Below are positions 37,300 to 50,900 of a stretch of 64,000 bases of DNA, one piece after another. The notes below the pieces were generated by a model. That model saw only the letters and a list, made by a program, of their open reading frames with translations, did no database searches and had not been told where the DNA came from. The position numbers and the translations under genes were made by a program. The first letter of the stretch is position 1; every line of letters begins with the position of its first letter. The DNA is from Membranipora membranacea (Eukaryota > Bryozoa > Gymnolaemata > Cheilostomatida > Membraniporidae), in the NCBI GenBank assembly GCA_914767715.1, contig OU612074.1, positions 635,501-699,500 of the forward strand, in the 5' to 3' direction.

Positions 37300-38784
37300 C
37301 TTTAATTGGACCCTAGATCGCATTACCATTCAGCGCTGGTGCAGCTCTACAATCAAATGTCTACCACTATGATTTCCGGCAGGCCAATCAGGAACCCATA
37401 TCGGTATGATACTAAGTAACTGCTATTGAGATTGTTGAACCAAATCAAAATGTTATCGAGTCTGACATTTTTAGTGTAATACGCCAACAGAGAGAGTGCA
37501 GTTTTGTCCGTCTACCAAGCGTAAAATGTCGGTGCTCATTCGGATTGCAGGTTTGGTGTTATCTCTAACTATACTTGTGGAAGGCCACAGATATACAAGA
37601 TCACCACACAGTCTCTATGCAGACCAGCTGGGATACAGGAAGCCTAATATTGTCTTCATTATGGCTGATGACTTAGGAGGTAATTATTAGATCTAGCTTA
37701 CCAATTACTAGTCTATTAGTACACTCTGTGGGAACCAAGTTGAATAGATGCTTTTCAGACAGAAAGTAAATCAACCTTTGATATTTTATACAATTGGAAT
37801 TATTTTGATTTGGCAAGCTTGATCATTCTATGCCCATTAGTATATCATTGACCTGTGTCTCCTATTTGTAATACTTTCATGTTGTTTTATGCTCCCTCTG
37901 ACACATAAATACTTATGAGGCACTCAATGGAACAACAATTTGGGTTTATTTATCTTGAATCACCTGTTCTCAGCAGATTTTTTTAGGCTGTGATGAAACT
38001 GCAGCTGCTGCTTCTAATACGATTAATGACCCTATCCTTTATGATCATTGCCACCTTTCTCATTTTACTGTAGTGGATGCATTCAATACATGAATCAGAA
38101 AATTTAACTTTATATAGGTCGGAATCATGAAGGATTTCATAATCCCCTTGTAAAAACACCCCACATTGATCAAATGGCCGGGATGGCATCGAGCTAATTA
38201 ATCACTATACACAGTTCAGATGTTCTTCATAAGTACACTACGTCTTATGTGTTTTTATCTACACACTCAACATTCTTTTTTTCTGGATTTATGCAACCTT
38301 AAGTATGCTGATAATGTAATAAATAATACCAGCTATCTGCATAACCATTACCTACATTGTGTAGCAATTGTCGACAACATCATAACAAAATACTGACCTG
38401 CCCTAAATTCAACACTGCTCTTTGCAGGAAAAGCCTCTTTTTAAAAACACACCTAAATCTTCAAAATCTGCCTTCTTGTTGTGTTATGTGACATGAAGAA
38501 AAAAAACAGAATTTTCACGGCTAGAGGATTTTGGTAAGGCTGAAGAGTGTTAGTAAAACATCAATCACGGCTGACGCTAATGACTTAGTTGGAGTTATTG
38601 ATTTCCATCGCAACTATTGTATATCTTTGTATCCACCTCCACACCAAACAAGAAAGCTTGCTGCTACAAAAACTGTTGCCTATTGCTTGCTATGAAAACT
38701 TTGACTTTGCTAAATATTTTTGATGTTTATAGGAGCTGATCTGCCCTCATGACAGGGAGATACCCGTCAAACAACGGACTTCAG
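37300..38784 (+). pseudogene. Truncated arylsulfatase B-like copy (promoter, exons 1-3 only)
   Basis: Exon 1 (ATG 37526) encodes a signal peptide and RKPNIVFIMADDLG, the sulfatase metal-binding start. Exon 2 (38118-38228) has Trp to Arg at its first residue, a 1 nt deletion near 38176 leading to TAA at 38195-38197, and its donor GT changed to AT. Exon 3 (38733-38784) has the arginine codon of the sulfatase C-x-P-S-R signature changed CGA to TGA (38737-38739). Counterparts of exons 4-13 are absent. The upstream region aligns with that of the intact gene (CCAAT box kept, TATA lost). It is a direct-repeat partial duplicate lying 4.4 kb upstream of the functional gene. Confidence 0.92.
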
Positions 38785-41689
38785 GTCAGTTGGATCACAA
38801 GCACAGTTCAGAGAAAAATGAATTTCTAGCTAGTTGACAAATGTGAAACCTTTTTGTTCAGAACATTTAAGTTATTTGTATGGATTAGGTTGCTGTCGCG
38901 CTTATGACCGCATCAAATAAGAATCCATTCAATAATGTTGCGCCTTTTTATCAAAGAAATAACATAAATGTGTCGATGCCTGCTAAATGGTGCAGCATAT
39001 TACATTACGCCGAATTTTCTGGGTCATAATTGAGCTTAGATGGAGTTCCTATGCACTTATTCCGAATACAAAGCTGCCAAGTCATCTCCAGTTTATATTC
39101 GAGTGAGGGAACAGTTTGTTTGACATTAAATAAAGGTAGCTTACTTACAAAGATTGAAATATCCCCATATGCAAAACGCTATTAAACAATAGCACCAATC
39201 TAGATCTTGATGATCACCCAATGTGCATCATGCCAAACAAAGAATATGGTGGTAACTTTCTGGAATTCTGATATTTGAAGTGAAGATTTTTGTTGTTGTT
39301 ATAAGTCAAATATTTGGATTTTGAAAGACACAATTGTGACTTGAATAATTGCTATGATTAATGATTTGATTTGATAAGTGTCAATTTAGCTGACAATTTA
39401 GTTAGCACAGGACTTGGGACGAGTCAGGGGCTATAGCTATTGCAGATATTTACTTCCAATCTTGAAAATTTGAGGACTTAAAACATTGGACCTCTACGAA
39501 CTTGACGTGTGTCTAGTGGCCTCCAAATTTCATGAATATTGTGAGAGCAAAAGAAGATTAATTGTCCCTGGGATCTTGCTATTGATCAAAACTTCAACTG
39601 TGAAAATAGATATCACACTTGATTGCCAATATGATATCAAACATTATCATGTATGAAAAGTGGTATAAGTGTCAGAGCAAATACTATTATAGAATTTCCC
39701 CTTAAAATATTGATGATAAACCCACTTCAAATTTCAAAATCACAGCTTATATCCCAACAGTCGATCAAAGGGAAATACAGCAATACAAAGACACTGAGGA
39801 ATTCTCACTCGTTCTAATGCTGCATATCATGCCAAAAAAAACAACTTAAAAATAACCCGAAATTAGTTTTGACATTCGGTTTTATGCATTTCATCGGAAA
39901 TTGACTTGAATATTTCCTTCTCCTTGCCTATAAAATAAATCAAAGGACCAGTTCATGAGAAAACTGCCAGAATCATTTGTGTTGCAACAATAACAGCAAT
40001 ATTGGAAGAGCAATGCATCATTTAAAGTACTCAAGGAAACATTAAAAGCTTTCACTTAATTTCATCCACGATCTTATAACCATTAACTCTATCAAATCAC
40101 AAAATTGATGCACCCGAAGGAATTTTTACATAAACTTTTTAAACTTTGGTGCATTAATCACGCTAGAAAAGCTTTAAAACCACCAAAATCTAGTTTTTAT
40201 CATTCAGTTTTAAGCATTTCATTTTCAATTTTATGCAATCAATTTGCCTCTTCTACCACTTTGATAAAACCAGCAGTATCTGGCTCATTCATTATTGAGT
40301 TTTTTAAATTCAATTGCTCAGCAACCTTCACATAGTGTGCAGTAATGCAGGATATCAAAACAGTTTAAACCACTTCAGAAGCTAATTTTGTTTCTAAGAA
40401 AGCCTGGTTGGTTGTTGCATATATTATCCGATCAGTGCGTAGTCTGTCTCGATATTTCAGTATCCCTCTCTGTCTGCAATCTGTTTTCTGAATTACCATT
40501 TTCTCTATCATGTCACTATTATGCAACTGTGTGTGGTGATGCACTTGACTGGAGGTGAAGCTCAATATATATATATATAAATATATATAAATGTATATAA
40601 ATATATATATTTATCAACTCAATTGATCATGGTGCACATGCCACTTGACCATTAAATCACTGATCCCTCCACAATCCATCACAACTAACAATCACCTTAT
40701 CCCCTAAATATTAGATGCAAGGTTAAAACGTTCTGGATTATTTATTTTTTTCCCTCTCTGCACACCATTCAAAATCCCACCTTTGTTTTTTTTGGCTCTT
40801 GGACAATGTAAACAATGGTGTATTTGTTTCTCCTCTTCCACTGCAGGTAGTTATATTTCTGTGTCGGGTATCTGGACCATGACTCAGCTTCTTGAACATA
40901 ACAGCTACAACTATCTTGAACATAAAAAATGCTGGCATCAAGGAATCAAACGACTATTAACTTTACATGATTAAGTGTTCCGTTATCAATTAGACACACA
41001 TTCAGCTGTGGCATGCTACCAATATTGAGAACATAATATTACTGATCCTCTTGATTTCGGTAAAAGGAGCTTTTTAAAATTCCACAGCAAAAGCCTTATA
41101 TAATTGATTCATCTAACTGCAAAGGTTTTTTTTAAATTTATTCCATCCAGATTGCAATTTAAACATCACACTTACTCTTTCACAAATTGGTTGTACCAGT
41201 AGTTGAGTTTGCCCATTGTGTAAACATAATCTGTTCACAACTGGTTGATCGATTGATTTGGTTTTTGATCACTAATTATTGTGGGCATACATAAAAAATA
41301 CAAACCAAAACGATATTTAGACAAGGCTGGTATCAGTTTCCTTATTACCCACTAATGTCATGGCAGCATATCAAGTCACTCAGTGGTATATTCAAGGTGT
41401 ACAAAGCACTGAGGCTAACTAAATCTGTAAAGCTATGAGGAATACTGTCCCGTAATGAGTTTGAGCTCCTACATAAAATCCTAACACCATAATTATGGGG
41501 TACATTTTCATACATGCCTGTCTATTTTGTCTCCTTGGAAACCTCAAGTATCAAGCCAACGGAGTTTGATCTTCACATTTAAAAGGATTTTTTAGCCAAA
41601 ACAAACTTTTTATCTCTTATCTATGGTTGTTTGTTCTGACTCTTTTTGTGTCCTGCCTGGGTCATAAACAACTGAAAATAGCTCAATAT
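38785..41689. other. Diverged copy of sulfatase intron 3 plus spacer
   Basis: From 38785 the sequence follows the third intron of the intact gene. Compare TGAGAGCAAAAGAAGATTAA near 39540 with TGAGAGCAAAAGAAAATTAA near 44731. The rest is AT-rich with no exon. The last 200 nt lead into the promoter of the intact sulfatase. Confidence 0.55.
40565..40612. repeat. (TA)n-type simple repeat
   Basis: Nearly 50 nt of alternating A/T with occasional AA or TG interruptions; able to form cruciform DNA. No coding content. Confidence 0.9.
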
Positions 41690-41699
41690 GTCATGATTA

Positions 41700-41907
41700 T
41701 CTTCAACCCTAGATCGCATTACCATCCAGCACCGGTGCAGCTCTACAATCATATGTGCACCACCATGATTTCCTGCAGGCCAATCAGAAACACATATAAA
41801 TATGTAACTGCTATTGATATTGATGAACCAAATCAAATCATGGGTGACATTTATAGTGTAATAAACCGACAGAGAGAGTGCAGTTTTGTCTGTCTACCAA
41901 GTGTGAA
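41700..41907 (+). promoter_or_regulatory. Promoter of intact arylsulfatase gene (CCAAT + TATA)
   Basis: GGCCAATCAG (CCAAT core 41780-41784) lies just upstream of TATAAATA at 41795-41802, about 105 nt before the ATG at 41908. The whole 200 nt block is conserved in both decayed copies (37310-37525, and 31760-31990 on the minus strand). The CCAAT motif survives in all three, but the TATA position reads CATATCGGTATG or CATATTAGTATG in the decayed copies. The conservation marks the extent of the duplicated promoter. Confidence 0.7.
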
Positions 41908-44900
41908 ATGTTGGCGCTTACTCTAATTGCAGTTGTGGTGTTATTTCTAACTATACATGTGGAAGGTCACAGATATACAGGATGGCCACACAGTCTCTAT
42001 GGAGACCAGCAGCAGCAGAGATACAGGAAGCCTAATATTGTCTTCATTATGGCTGATGACTTAGGTAATTATTAGATCAAGCTCAATTCACTTTGCCTCC
42101 AATTAGGGTTTGAGTCAAATGTTTAGTAGAATATGAATGAGCCCATTGTGGGCAGATTGGATCAAACTTGTTCTAGATAATTATTATGAGGTTTACCAAT
42201 TACCTCTCTATAGGTAAACACCGATGTGGGATTATTAAAGTATTATAGCTGGAATGAAATCGTAACTATTACAAAATCAAACAGGTGAATTACCACAATA
42301 CCACTGAGCAGATTTTAGATAAGAACCCAGTTGAGTGGACCCTTTCGAGACAGAACGTAAGATTAAGTTGGAGCTTTTATTGCGATTCCAGTTCTATTGG
42401 TTTTGCTAGCTTGATCATGCTCAGCCCATCAGTACTTCATTCACATATATGTCATAATTTATTAGCAATGCTTTCATGCTATCCCATGTTCCTATTGCCA
42501 CATTGCCTTTAGTATGCTTACAAGCACAGCATAAACAGATACCAGAAAGTTAATAAAATAATAATTTGGTTTGTATCTCAAAGCACCAGTTCCAACAGAC
42601 TGTGATGAAAGAGCTGCTTGTGAATGGTATGTGAAGACACGATCCTTACTGTAAATCAAACGCACCCTCATGATCATTTGACCGTTCATAAAATTCTGTA
42701 GTGGATGCATTCAACACCTGTGCAATACTCCACCGCAAAGCTTTCACTCTCAACTGAATTCCCATTTAATAGGATGGAATGATGTAGGATTTCATAATCA
42801 TCTTGTGAAAACGCCACACATTGATCAAATGGCGCGGGACGGCATTGAGCTGACTAATCACTATACCCAGTTTGCCTGTACTCCGTAAGTACATCACGTC
42901 ATATAATTTTTATTCACATACTTTCATACATACATTCTTTTGTAAGATTGCAGTTCAACACCCCCTCCCCCAAAAAAAAATTAGATAAGATCACACTCAT
43001 ATGAAATTTGGCGAGTCGGTAAATAAGCTCAAATTTACTTTCACAGACTATTTTCCAGCTTTCCAAGTTTGTGTAAAAATTTAAAATGGCGCCTTTACAG
43101 TTCATGTGCCCAACATAGAACAAGCAAATCAGCAACTAGACAAACACTGAAGGCTACATTTGATTTAAGGCTGGTCTTCAAAAGGCTTAGAGTATGCATC
43201 AATCAGGCTCCAGATTTATGAATTGCAAAATGCAGCTCTGAGAATGTTCTTAAAACCCAATAAATCGTCATTAGTTATCAACGCCTCTGAAGAGTCAGTG
43301 ACCCAACTGCAGGTGTTTTCTCTTTGATATCTGCACTAAGATAACTAATTGAGGCTTAGATCTCGTAATTGTCCTCTACTAATAGGCAAATATAACGCCC
43401 AAAGTTATTTTCAACTCCCTAGATAATTAATTTCTAAGCCTATGTTGATGATCAGTTTGTTTGTTTGTTTGCAGCCTCATCATCACCAGTGGGCAAAATC
43501 TAGTGGTAGCTTGGTTGCTACAACATATCCTGACATAAGATACCACATGGTGTGCTGGTAGGAAAACGGTCCCTTTTATCACATGGTTGTGTAACCAATT
43601 GAACAAGGATAACAGAACGGTTTCTATTTGTTAAGCTAGTATTGCAGATAGAGGATCCTGTACTGTAGTTCTTGATTAGGTGTCTGATCTTCGCTATTAA
43701 TTGTTGTTTTGTCTGTTTGTAGGAGCCGATCTGCCCTCATGACAGGAAGATACCCATCAAACAACGGGCTTCAGGTAGGTTATATCACTACACTAGCACA
43801 GTTTAAAAAAGGAGATTTCTAGATAGTTTATTACATGTGAATGTGAAACTTGTCTTGTCTTGTGTTTTTGGCCTTAGGCAGGTTTATATTTTTGATGGAT
43901 CAAACCAGACATTATTTCTGTTTCTCAAAAACCATTCTTGATTTCCAAATTCACTCTAATGACAAGCAGATAGTGGTCAAACTAATTTTTCATATCACTT
44001 TTTTAAATAGAATGATTCTGAATTGAACAACTGAACAATAATGAAGATTGTGAAGATCCATCTTAAACAAAGCAGGCAGCGATGGGCAAAATGGTGTAGT
44101 AAATTACGTTACACAGAACCATGATAAAATTCTATGTAGTATTCAGCCAAAATTTGATTGTGTCAAGCAACAATCAGATTCCTCTGGTTATCATTAAGCA
44201 TTGTGAGGGAATTTTATATGCTCCTAACCCATCCTGTAAGACAGTAATCATCAAATGCCACAACATTTTCTCGAATTTAAGTGCAGCTAGCCTGTAAAAT
44301 TAAAATTTTTTTGAGTGAGTGAAGTGTGTGTTACATACTGTATATAGCTTACTTACCTACAAACACCAAATTTGTCTGAATGGACGAAATTCTATTTCAC
44401 AATCGTAAGTGTAGCAATCTAGATAATCTCCTTAATGTATGTCATGCTGAATGGCTTTCTATTATCCTGATTGTTAGAGTTATATAACTCATGTATAACA
44501 TATATATATATACTGGTATTTCAATTCAAAGAATTGTGACAACCAACACTTGAATACTGGTACAATTCATTATCAGAGTGTCAAGACAAACTGTCAAATC
44601 CGATGGACAACACAACACAACACAACTTGGGAAGCATGGGATTACATGAGGGGCAATGGCTTATGCGAATATCGATTTTCATGCTAAAACTTGGTGTTTC
44701 TATAGTTGCTTTCATGCTTGAAGAATATAGTGAGAGCAAAAGAAAATTAATTACCCTAATGATCTTGCTATCGGTCAAATTTTCATACAGTTCTTTTTGC
44801 CCCAATATGAACTTTTGACTCAGTGAAAGTACTTGATGGGTTAGACGGTGGAAATAGATATTAAACTTGATTAAGAATATTGTGACGGCACTTAACCAGT

Positions 44901-47900
44901 GTGCCAATCACCAGTGGTGAAGATTAGACAATATTCTTATGCGTTGGTGTGCATAACTAAACTGTATTTTCTCTCTCAGTTAATACCAATTAAAACAAGT
45001 TAAAAACTATCTCCTCATATAGTAACCAAAAAGGATATGAGAATAGTATATCATGTGATATCATGTGATGTCCATTAAATTATAAAAAAGCAGGCAATAG
45101 TAAAGCGATTAATAATTAGTTCACACCCAACAGAAACAGCAAAGCACGACCACACACACCAGGATACATTCCATTAGTAAATCATTGTTTATTGTTATTA
45201 AGGCCACACCAAATTAATGTCTTGATATAGATGACGAGCAAGAAGGAATTTTGGAGGAGGTATATTATTTTTCATTTTATGCGAAAATACTAGAGGAGGC
45301 TGGAGGTAATTCCGTTGAAACATAAATTAAAATCACAGCTAATATATCAAAGAGACCACAAAGGGAAATCCCCTATGAAGGCGCCAATGAACTTGCTTGG
45401 GTGATGTGTATTATTGCAAAAAAGATAATTCAAAAACCACTCAAAATTATTTTTGGCACTGTGAATTTTCTCTTCCTTTCTTCTAAGAATTGATCAAAAC
45501 CCGTTTGCATGAGGTGACTGCCAAAAAACTTGTGTGTTGCAAAACCAATTGGCATCTATGATAAATTATTTGAGGCATTTCAAACATACATCAGTCACCT
45601 GTGCCTTTGATCCTCAACTATCCTCACCTATCTCCGCTCTGTCCTGTACCAGTAGTGGGTGCCTGCCGGAGGCCTAGCTCTATTGGACTTCTCCATCTAA
45701 TCCTGTCCTGATCTTCCTATTCACTGAGGGAACAGGATTGGAGATCCTTTCAAATTGTGTCCTTCCCTCTATTCTTTTGAGGTCCCCGATTTCTCCCTTG
45801 ACTCTCATCTCATCTCATTTACTCTTCTGATGTCATCGTCATATTTCACAGTATGATGATATAGATGAATCACTAAATTATCTAACCAGCACCCTAGCTA
45901 CTCTTTTGACAATGTACTTGCCATTTGGGGATCTGCTATTAAAACTCTGAAGAAATATCTTGTTACATTTTTATACAAGGGAAGGAGCACAGCTCGACCT
46001 GATACCGAGGGATATTACAAACCAGCAATACAGCTAACACTGACCAATAACAGCAATCACTGCTCTATCTTTATAAACAGTAACAGAGCACACAAGCCAC
46101 CTAAGTACTGAAACTTATCTCCACATAGGAAACTTAGCCCGAATACTGAAGTCACTTACCTTAACTGGTCGATAACACATGTGCTACAAATATTTGTGTC
46201 CCCAAATGCAGTTAGATTCTGTAAATTGCATGTGCGAGGCTGGTAGATGTTTCGGTGTCGTTTCAGTTTCTGAGGTCCATTCTATGATGTAACTAACACA
46301 CAAATGATTTGCTTCACACGAGTTGCACATAGATATTATGCCCTGAATGGAAATCAAACCGACGCCTACTGCAGCAGTAACAAAGAGCTCAACGAACTCT
46401 GCCCAATAATCTGGCTTATTTATATAATTTCATATTGGCAAACTAATCATTATAAATGCAATGACCAATTGTGAGCTGCTTTGGTAATGTCGCCTCAATC
46501 TTACTCCAAGTGAAAACATTAAGCAATAGATTTTTCTTGTGTTTTAGCAAACCGTTGTTCTGCCTCTTGCTAAAAGCTGCCTTCCAGTGGAATTCAAGCT
46601 GCTACCAGAATATATGAGAGAAGAAAGCTATGTGACCAAATACATAGGGAAGTAAGTTTTCTTTGATGTAATGTATGGTATTTGCGATGGACTGTTCTGT
46701 CATCGTGAGGTTTTCAAATATTGAGGTAGCTAAATGAGATATCAGAAACATGTGGACTCAAAATTTTTCTAATGACTTGAGATAAATTTCAAGAATTCAG
46801 CTGGTGGGAACTGTTTAAGGTCTAGAAGTTTAGTCAATTGAAGACACAGACACACGATATACATCTGGTGTTGTAAACTGAATCATCAGTTTGGCATCAT
46901 CGCTCAAACCATCATAGGTGAATAAACTAGAGAAGCCATAAATAAATATGCATACGGCATCTGCATTATCGGCTGTATTGGCAACAAGTCTGATCTAAAT
47001 ATATACTTTGATGAGATTAAAAGAATTTCTGAACCATGTGATGATTTAAATTTTTTATTAAAGCCAACTAAGACCTTATAATTTATGTTCTCTGCCCAAC
47101 ATATTAAAATTGAGGTATTGTTTGTTCGGGATTGTGCAGTCTGTCAAGCTCAGGTGCACAGATGATGGTTGCAGGGGAGACTCGCCCTATAAGGCCTTAC
47201 CAGCTGCAGTGGGAAACTTTGAATTCTAGATAAGATTAATTCTTCTGTTCTTTATTCGCAGATGGCATCTAGGGTCTTGTTCCAGCCAATGTTTACCAAC
47301 AAACAGGGGGTTCGACGAATACAGGGGAATCATGGAAGCACAATCAGACTACTTCACTTATGGTAAGTATCTCATCTTACTGCTAAGTTAATTTCTGACA
47401 TCATGCACTAATTAAAATTAGCAGACATCAAGTCTAGGTTGATGTTGCTAACATCAATCCGTTCATTTTAATCTAAGGTATTACCCTGGGACAGTTTCAA
47501 CAATCGATGAATTTTCATGTGAAAAGATTTCTGCTTGAATTTATTACATTTTGTAAATCCAAGTTTATGATGACTGAGAATCTCTTTTTTTTGGGATTGT
47601 AATATTATTTCACATAAAAGTTCTCAGATAATCGAATTTTCTTCATCCTGCAATCATATTTTTTGCTTGTAACAATTTTCTATTAGAATGTGTTCCTTAC
47701 AGTACCAAAAACGGGCCATGTAAGGCCAATAACCCTAACACATACGCTGTGTTGCATAAGGTGGCAATGGTGGAGTGGAATGAGCTACGGGACAAGAGAA
47801 CGCAACTCTTAGTAGTGAATAGCGGCATGCTAATTAGCGCCATCAACCCATTCTTTTTTGGGGATGGTGAGAAGGTGCAATAGGTTAGCGCGCTTGCTAT

Positions 47901-50900
47901 TCACTGCCAGGCGATTAGTGCCGCAAGAGTTGTGGGTTCGAATCCCAATGGGAGAGCTTTCTAGGTGGATTGTTCCAGCCCCCAGCACCCTCGGGTGTAT
48001 ACCTCTTCTGAATGTGTTAGTTATTGTACCAAAAATTTAGTTTTTGATAAAAAGTTAGATCAAAAAGAACGATTGCTTGTATCATGTAGCTTTTTCAGAA
48101 TATATTATATATATATATATCATTTTAGAGAGCCAACAACCACCACTCGTGACACTATACACCCGTTATGTGAACGAGACGCCATCCTTTGACCAGCTTG
48201 GCATTCACCACTCGGTAAGAAACTCTAAGCATTGACTCACATACAAAATAGCCCAGATGTGATATCGTCCATCTTGTTTTGTTTATAGGAAGTATGCACC
48301 TGTGAATCGGTAAGATACTCTCGGCTTTGTCTCACTTACAATATAGCCTAGATATGGCGTCATCCATCTTGGCTTTATTCAAAAGGATGTATGCACATGT
48401 GAATCAGCAGGCCTGCTAGTGATCACTTGTACTCCCACTAAGTAGATATAATAGGTCTGCTTCTGTTTCCTTTATATCTTCCAATGATTGAGGTGATTGT
48501 CTATCATAACAGCTTGTTGAGAAGAGTGATGTCACAGAAACTATTGTTGAACACAGACAATATCACAATGAGAGGCCACTATTTCTGGTAGTTTCCCCCA
48601 CCGCTCCGCATTCACCCTTGCAGGTAAAATCTGAAACATAACCTTAGCTAAACACCAGTAAAAATATGATGTAAATTTTGGCATATAAGCTTGATTTAAT
48701 CAAAAAATCTACAACATAACAAAAGTGGCTATATGTCAATCTTTGTTGAGGGGCATGCTAAACTATATTGTACTGTTGACAAGCTGACTTGAAACCTACC
48801 CATTTCATAATTTGTAGGTCACAGACAACATGTTTAATGTCCATGATACACTTACAGACACAAACCAAACAGAGAGAAGAAAATACCTTGGTAGGTCAAT
48901 AACTCAATAGAAAGATATTTTAATATTAATTTTCCCGTCTTTTATTGCGTGCTCTCCTAAGTCCCCTGGTCAATGATAAACTCAACATGACAAATTATTT
49001 TGAAAACACAAAATGATTGTATTCCAGTTATTGATACCTGTATTCTAGGTCTGGTGTCTGCATTAGACGATATTGTTGGTGAAACAATCCAATCACTGAA
49101 AGTTGCAGGATTATATGATAACAGCATAATTGTCTTCACATCAGATGTAGGTTACCTTTCACACTTTGTTTTTTTTGTGTATAAAAAGCACTTATTCTCG
49201 TATATAGTCTACAATGCAACTTATTGGTACCCTGCCTTAAAAATCGTATCAGATACTTGTTTTAGCTGCGGATTTCTTTCAATTTATTATGAAAGTATAC
49301 AACAAAATCACCAAACCAAATCTGTGGGTTGAACTATTGTGGTCTCGAGATTTAACTTTCATTCACCAATGTGACCTCAAAGCTTTCAATCATTTGGTTT
49401 CGTTATTACTAATGCTGAGTTTTAGTAAGATTGAAATAGTAATAGCCTTCTACGACTGATTATTATTTTTTTTGTTTCCTTGATTCCAGAATGGCGGTGC
49501 CAACTCAAGGCTACTTCCGTTTCTGCCTGGAGCTGGAAACAACTATCCCCTCAGAGGTCAGAAGGCTGATAATTATGAGGGTGGTGTACGTGTCCCTACA
49601 GTCTACCTGGATACAAGACTGCCAGCAAATACTAGAGGCACTAAAAGAGACTTTCTGATGCACATAACTGACTGGTTACCAACTTTCAAAAGGATTGCTA
49701 ACTGTCGAGCTCGGAAAGGTTTGTCATAGCAGTGAGATAATTTAAACAACATTCTTGACAATTATCAAGAACTTAAATGGTTTGGACCCACTTGTTGATC
49801 ATTATCGCAGTCATAACACGGTAATCTCATAGCCAATTATAAGGCTTGTCTGAGTACCTGCTGCTTCAGCAAATGGATATTGTGACCTTTGCTCATTATG
49901 TTGAAATGAGTGACCCTGGACCTTGATGTGTCCCTCAATCCTGGCAATTAGACAGCAGAATGCTATCCTCAACTATATACAGATAATGAATTGCTACAAA
50001 TTATTTGCGCTTCATTTGCTTAACTGTTTTTACTTTTTAGCGTCACTGACCTTGTTAGAGTAGAAACAAATATCATTTATTCACTTTTAATGATAAAACC
50101 TTCATCAAAATTCAATCTTAACAATTTAAAAAAAAAAAATTTACATAAGCTAGAAATTTTTGTGATGAATAAAGAGATAAAGACTGCGACAAATGTATTT
50201 ATCATATTGTATCATATTCATATTATATTGACTAGATGATGGAATAAATGGTATAGATCAAGGAAGAAATCTAAAACCCAGATACAGCAGTGACTGTAAA
50301 TACAGATCAAGGAAAGGAATGCTCATTGGACTAACTGACAGAGCAGCAGTCTTGCGTAACTGCAGTGACTCCAATGCTGCATATAGGTTGGTTGGCTGGA
50401 ATATCTAAAAATCCACACAAAATAATATTGAATGTTCTTTTACATTTGGGAAATTCAACTGTATCGGTACAAGCACATGCCTACCCTTCAACCAATACAT
50501 TCTTTTGCACTTTTTCCTTTTAACAACTTGATAACAGCATCCATTACACTCTGAAGTGGAAAAACCCGGAAGGTATGAAAGCAGCCATCTTACGTAGCCC
50601 ATTAAACACCGGGTCAAATTGAAACCAGACTTATATACCGTCTTGTATTTCGCAAGTGGTAGATGGTTTTGGTGGAAAACTGAACATTGTACAGTTGATA
50701 TTGACTCTAGAGGGGACAATTGACAAGTCTGTAACCCAAACAACTCAGTGACTTTGCACAAAGAAAGTGTCATATTTACTGCAATATAATGTTTGTAAAA
50801 TTAAGGTCTCATCCGTAAATTGTCAAAGATGGTAACACAGACAACTAAAACTAACTAAAACAGTATTTAAAATAACCCCATTTCTGTCTGACACATAGGC

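Noticed and set aside
37496-37525. Longer N-terminus for the truncated sulfatase copy (and the same for the intact copy at 41878)
   Set aside because: Both extensions would start at GTG. The in-frame ATGs at 37526 and 41908 give ordinary signal peptides and are the expected eukaryotic starts.
45590-45830. Pyrimidine-rich block in sulfatase intron 3 suspected to be a further LINE tail
   Set aside because: No reading frame on either strand gave recognisable RT, RNase H or zinc-finger residues.
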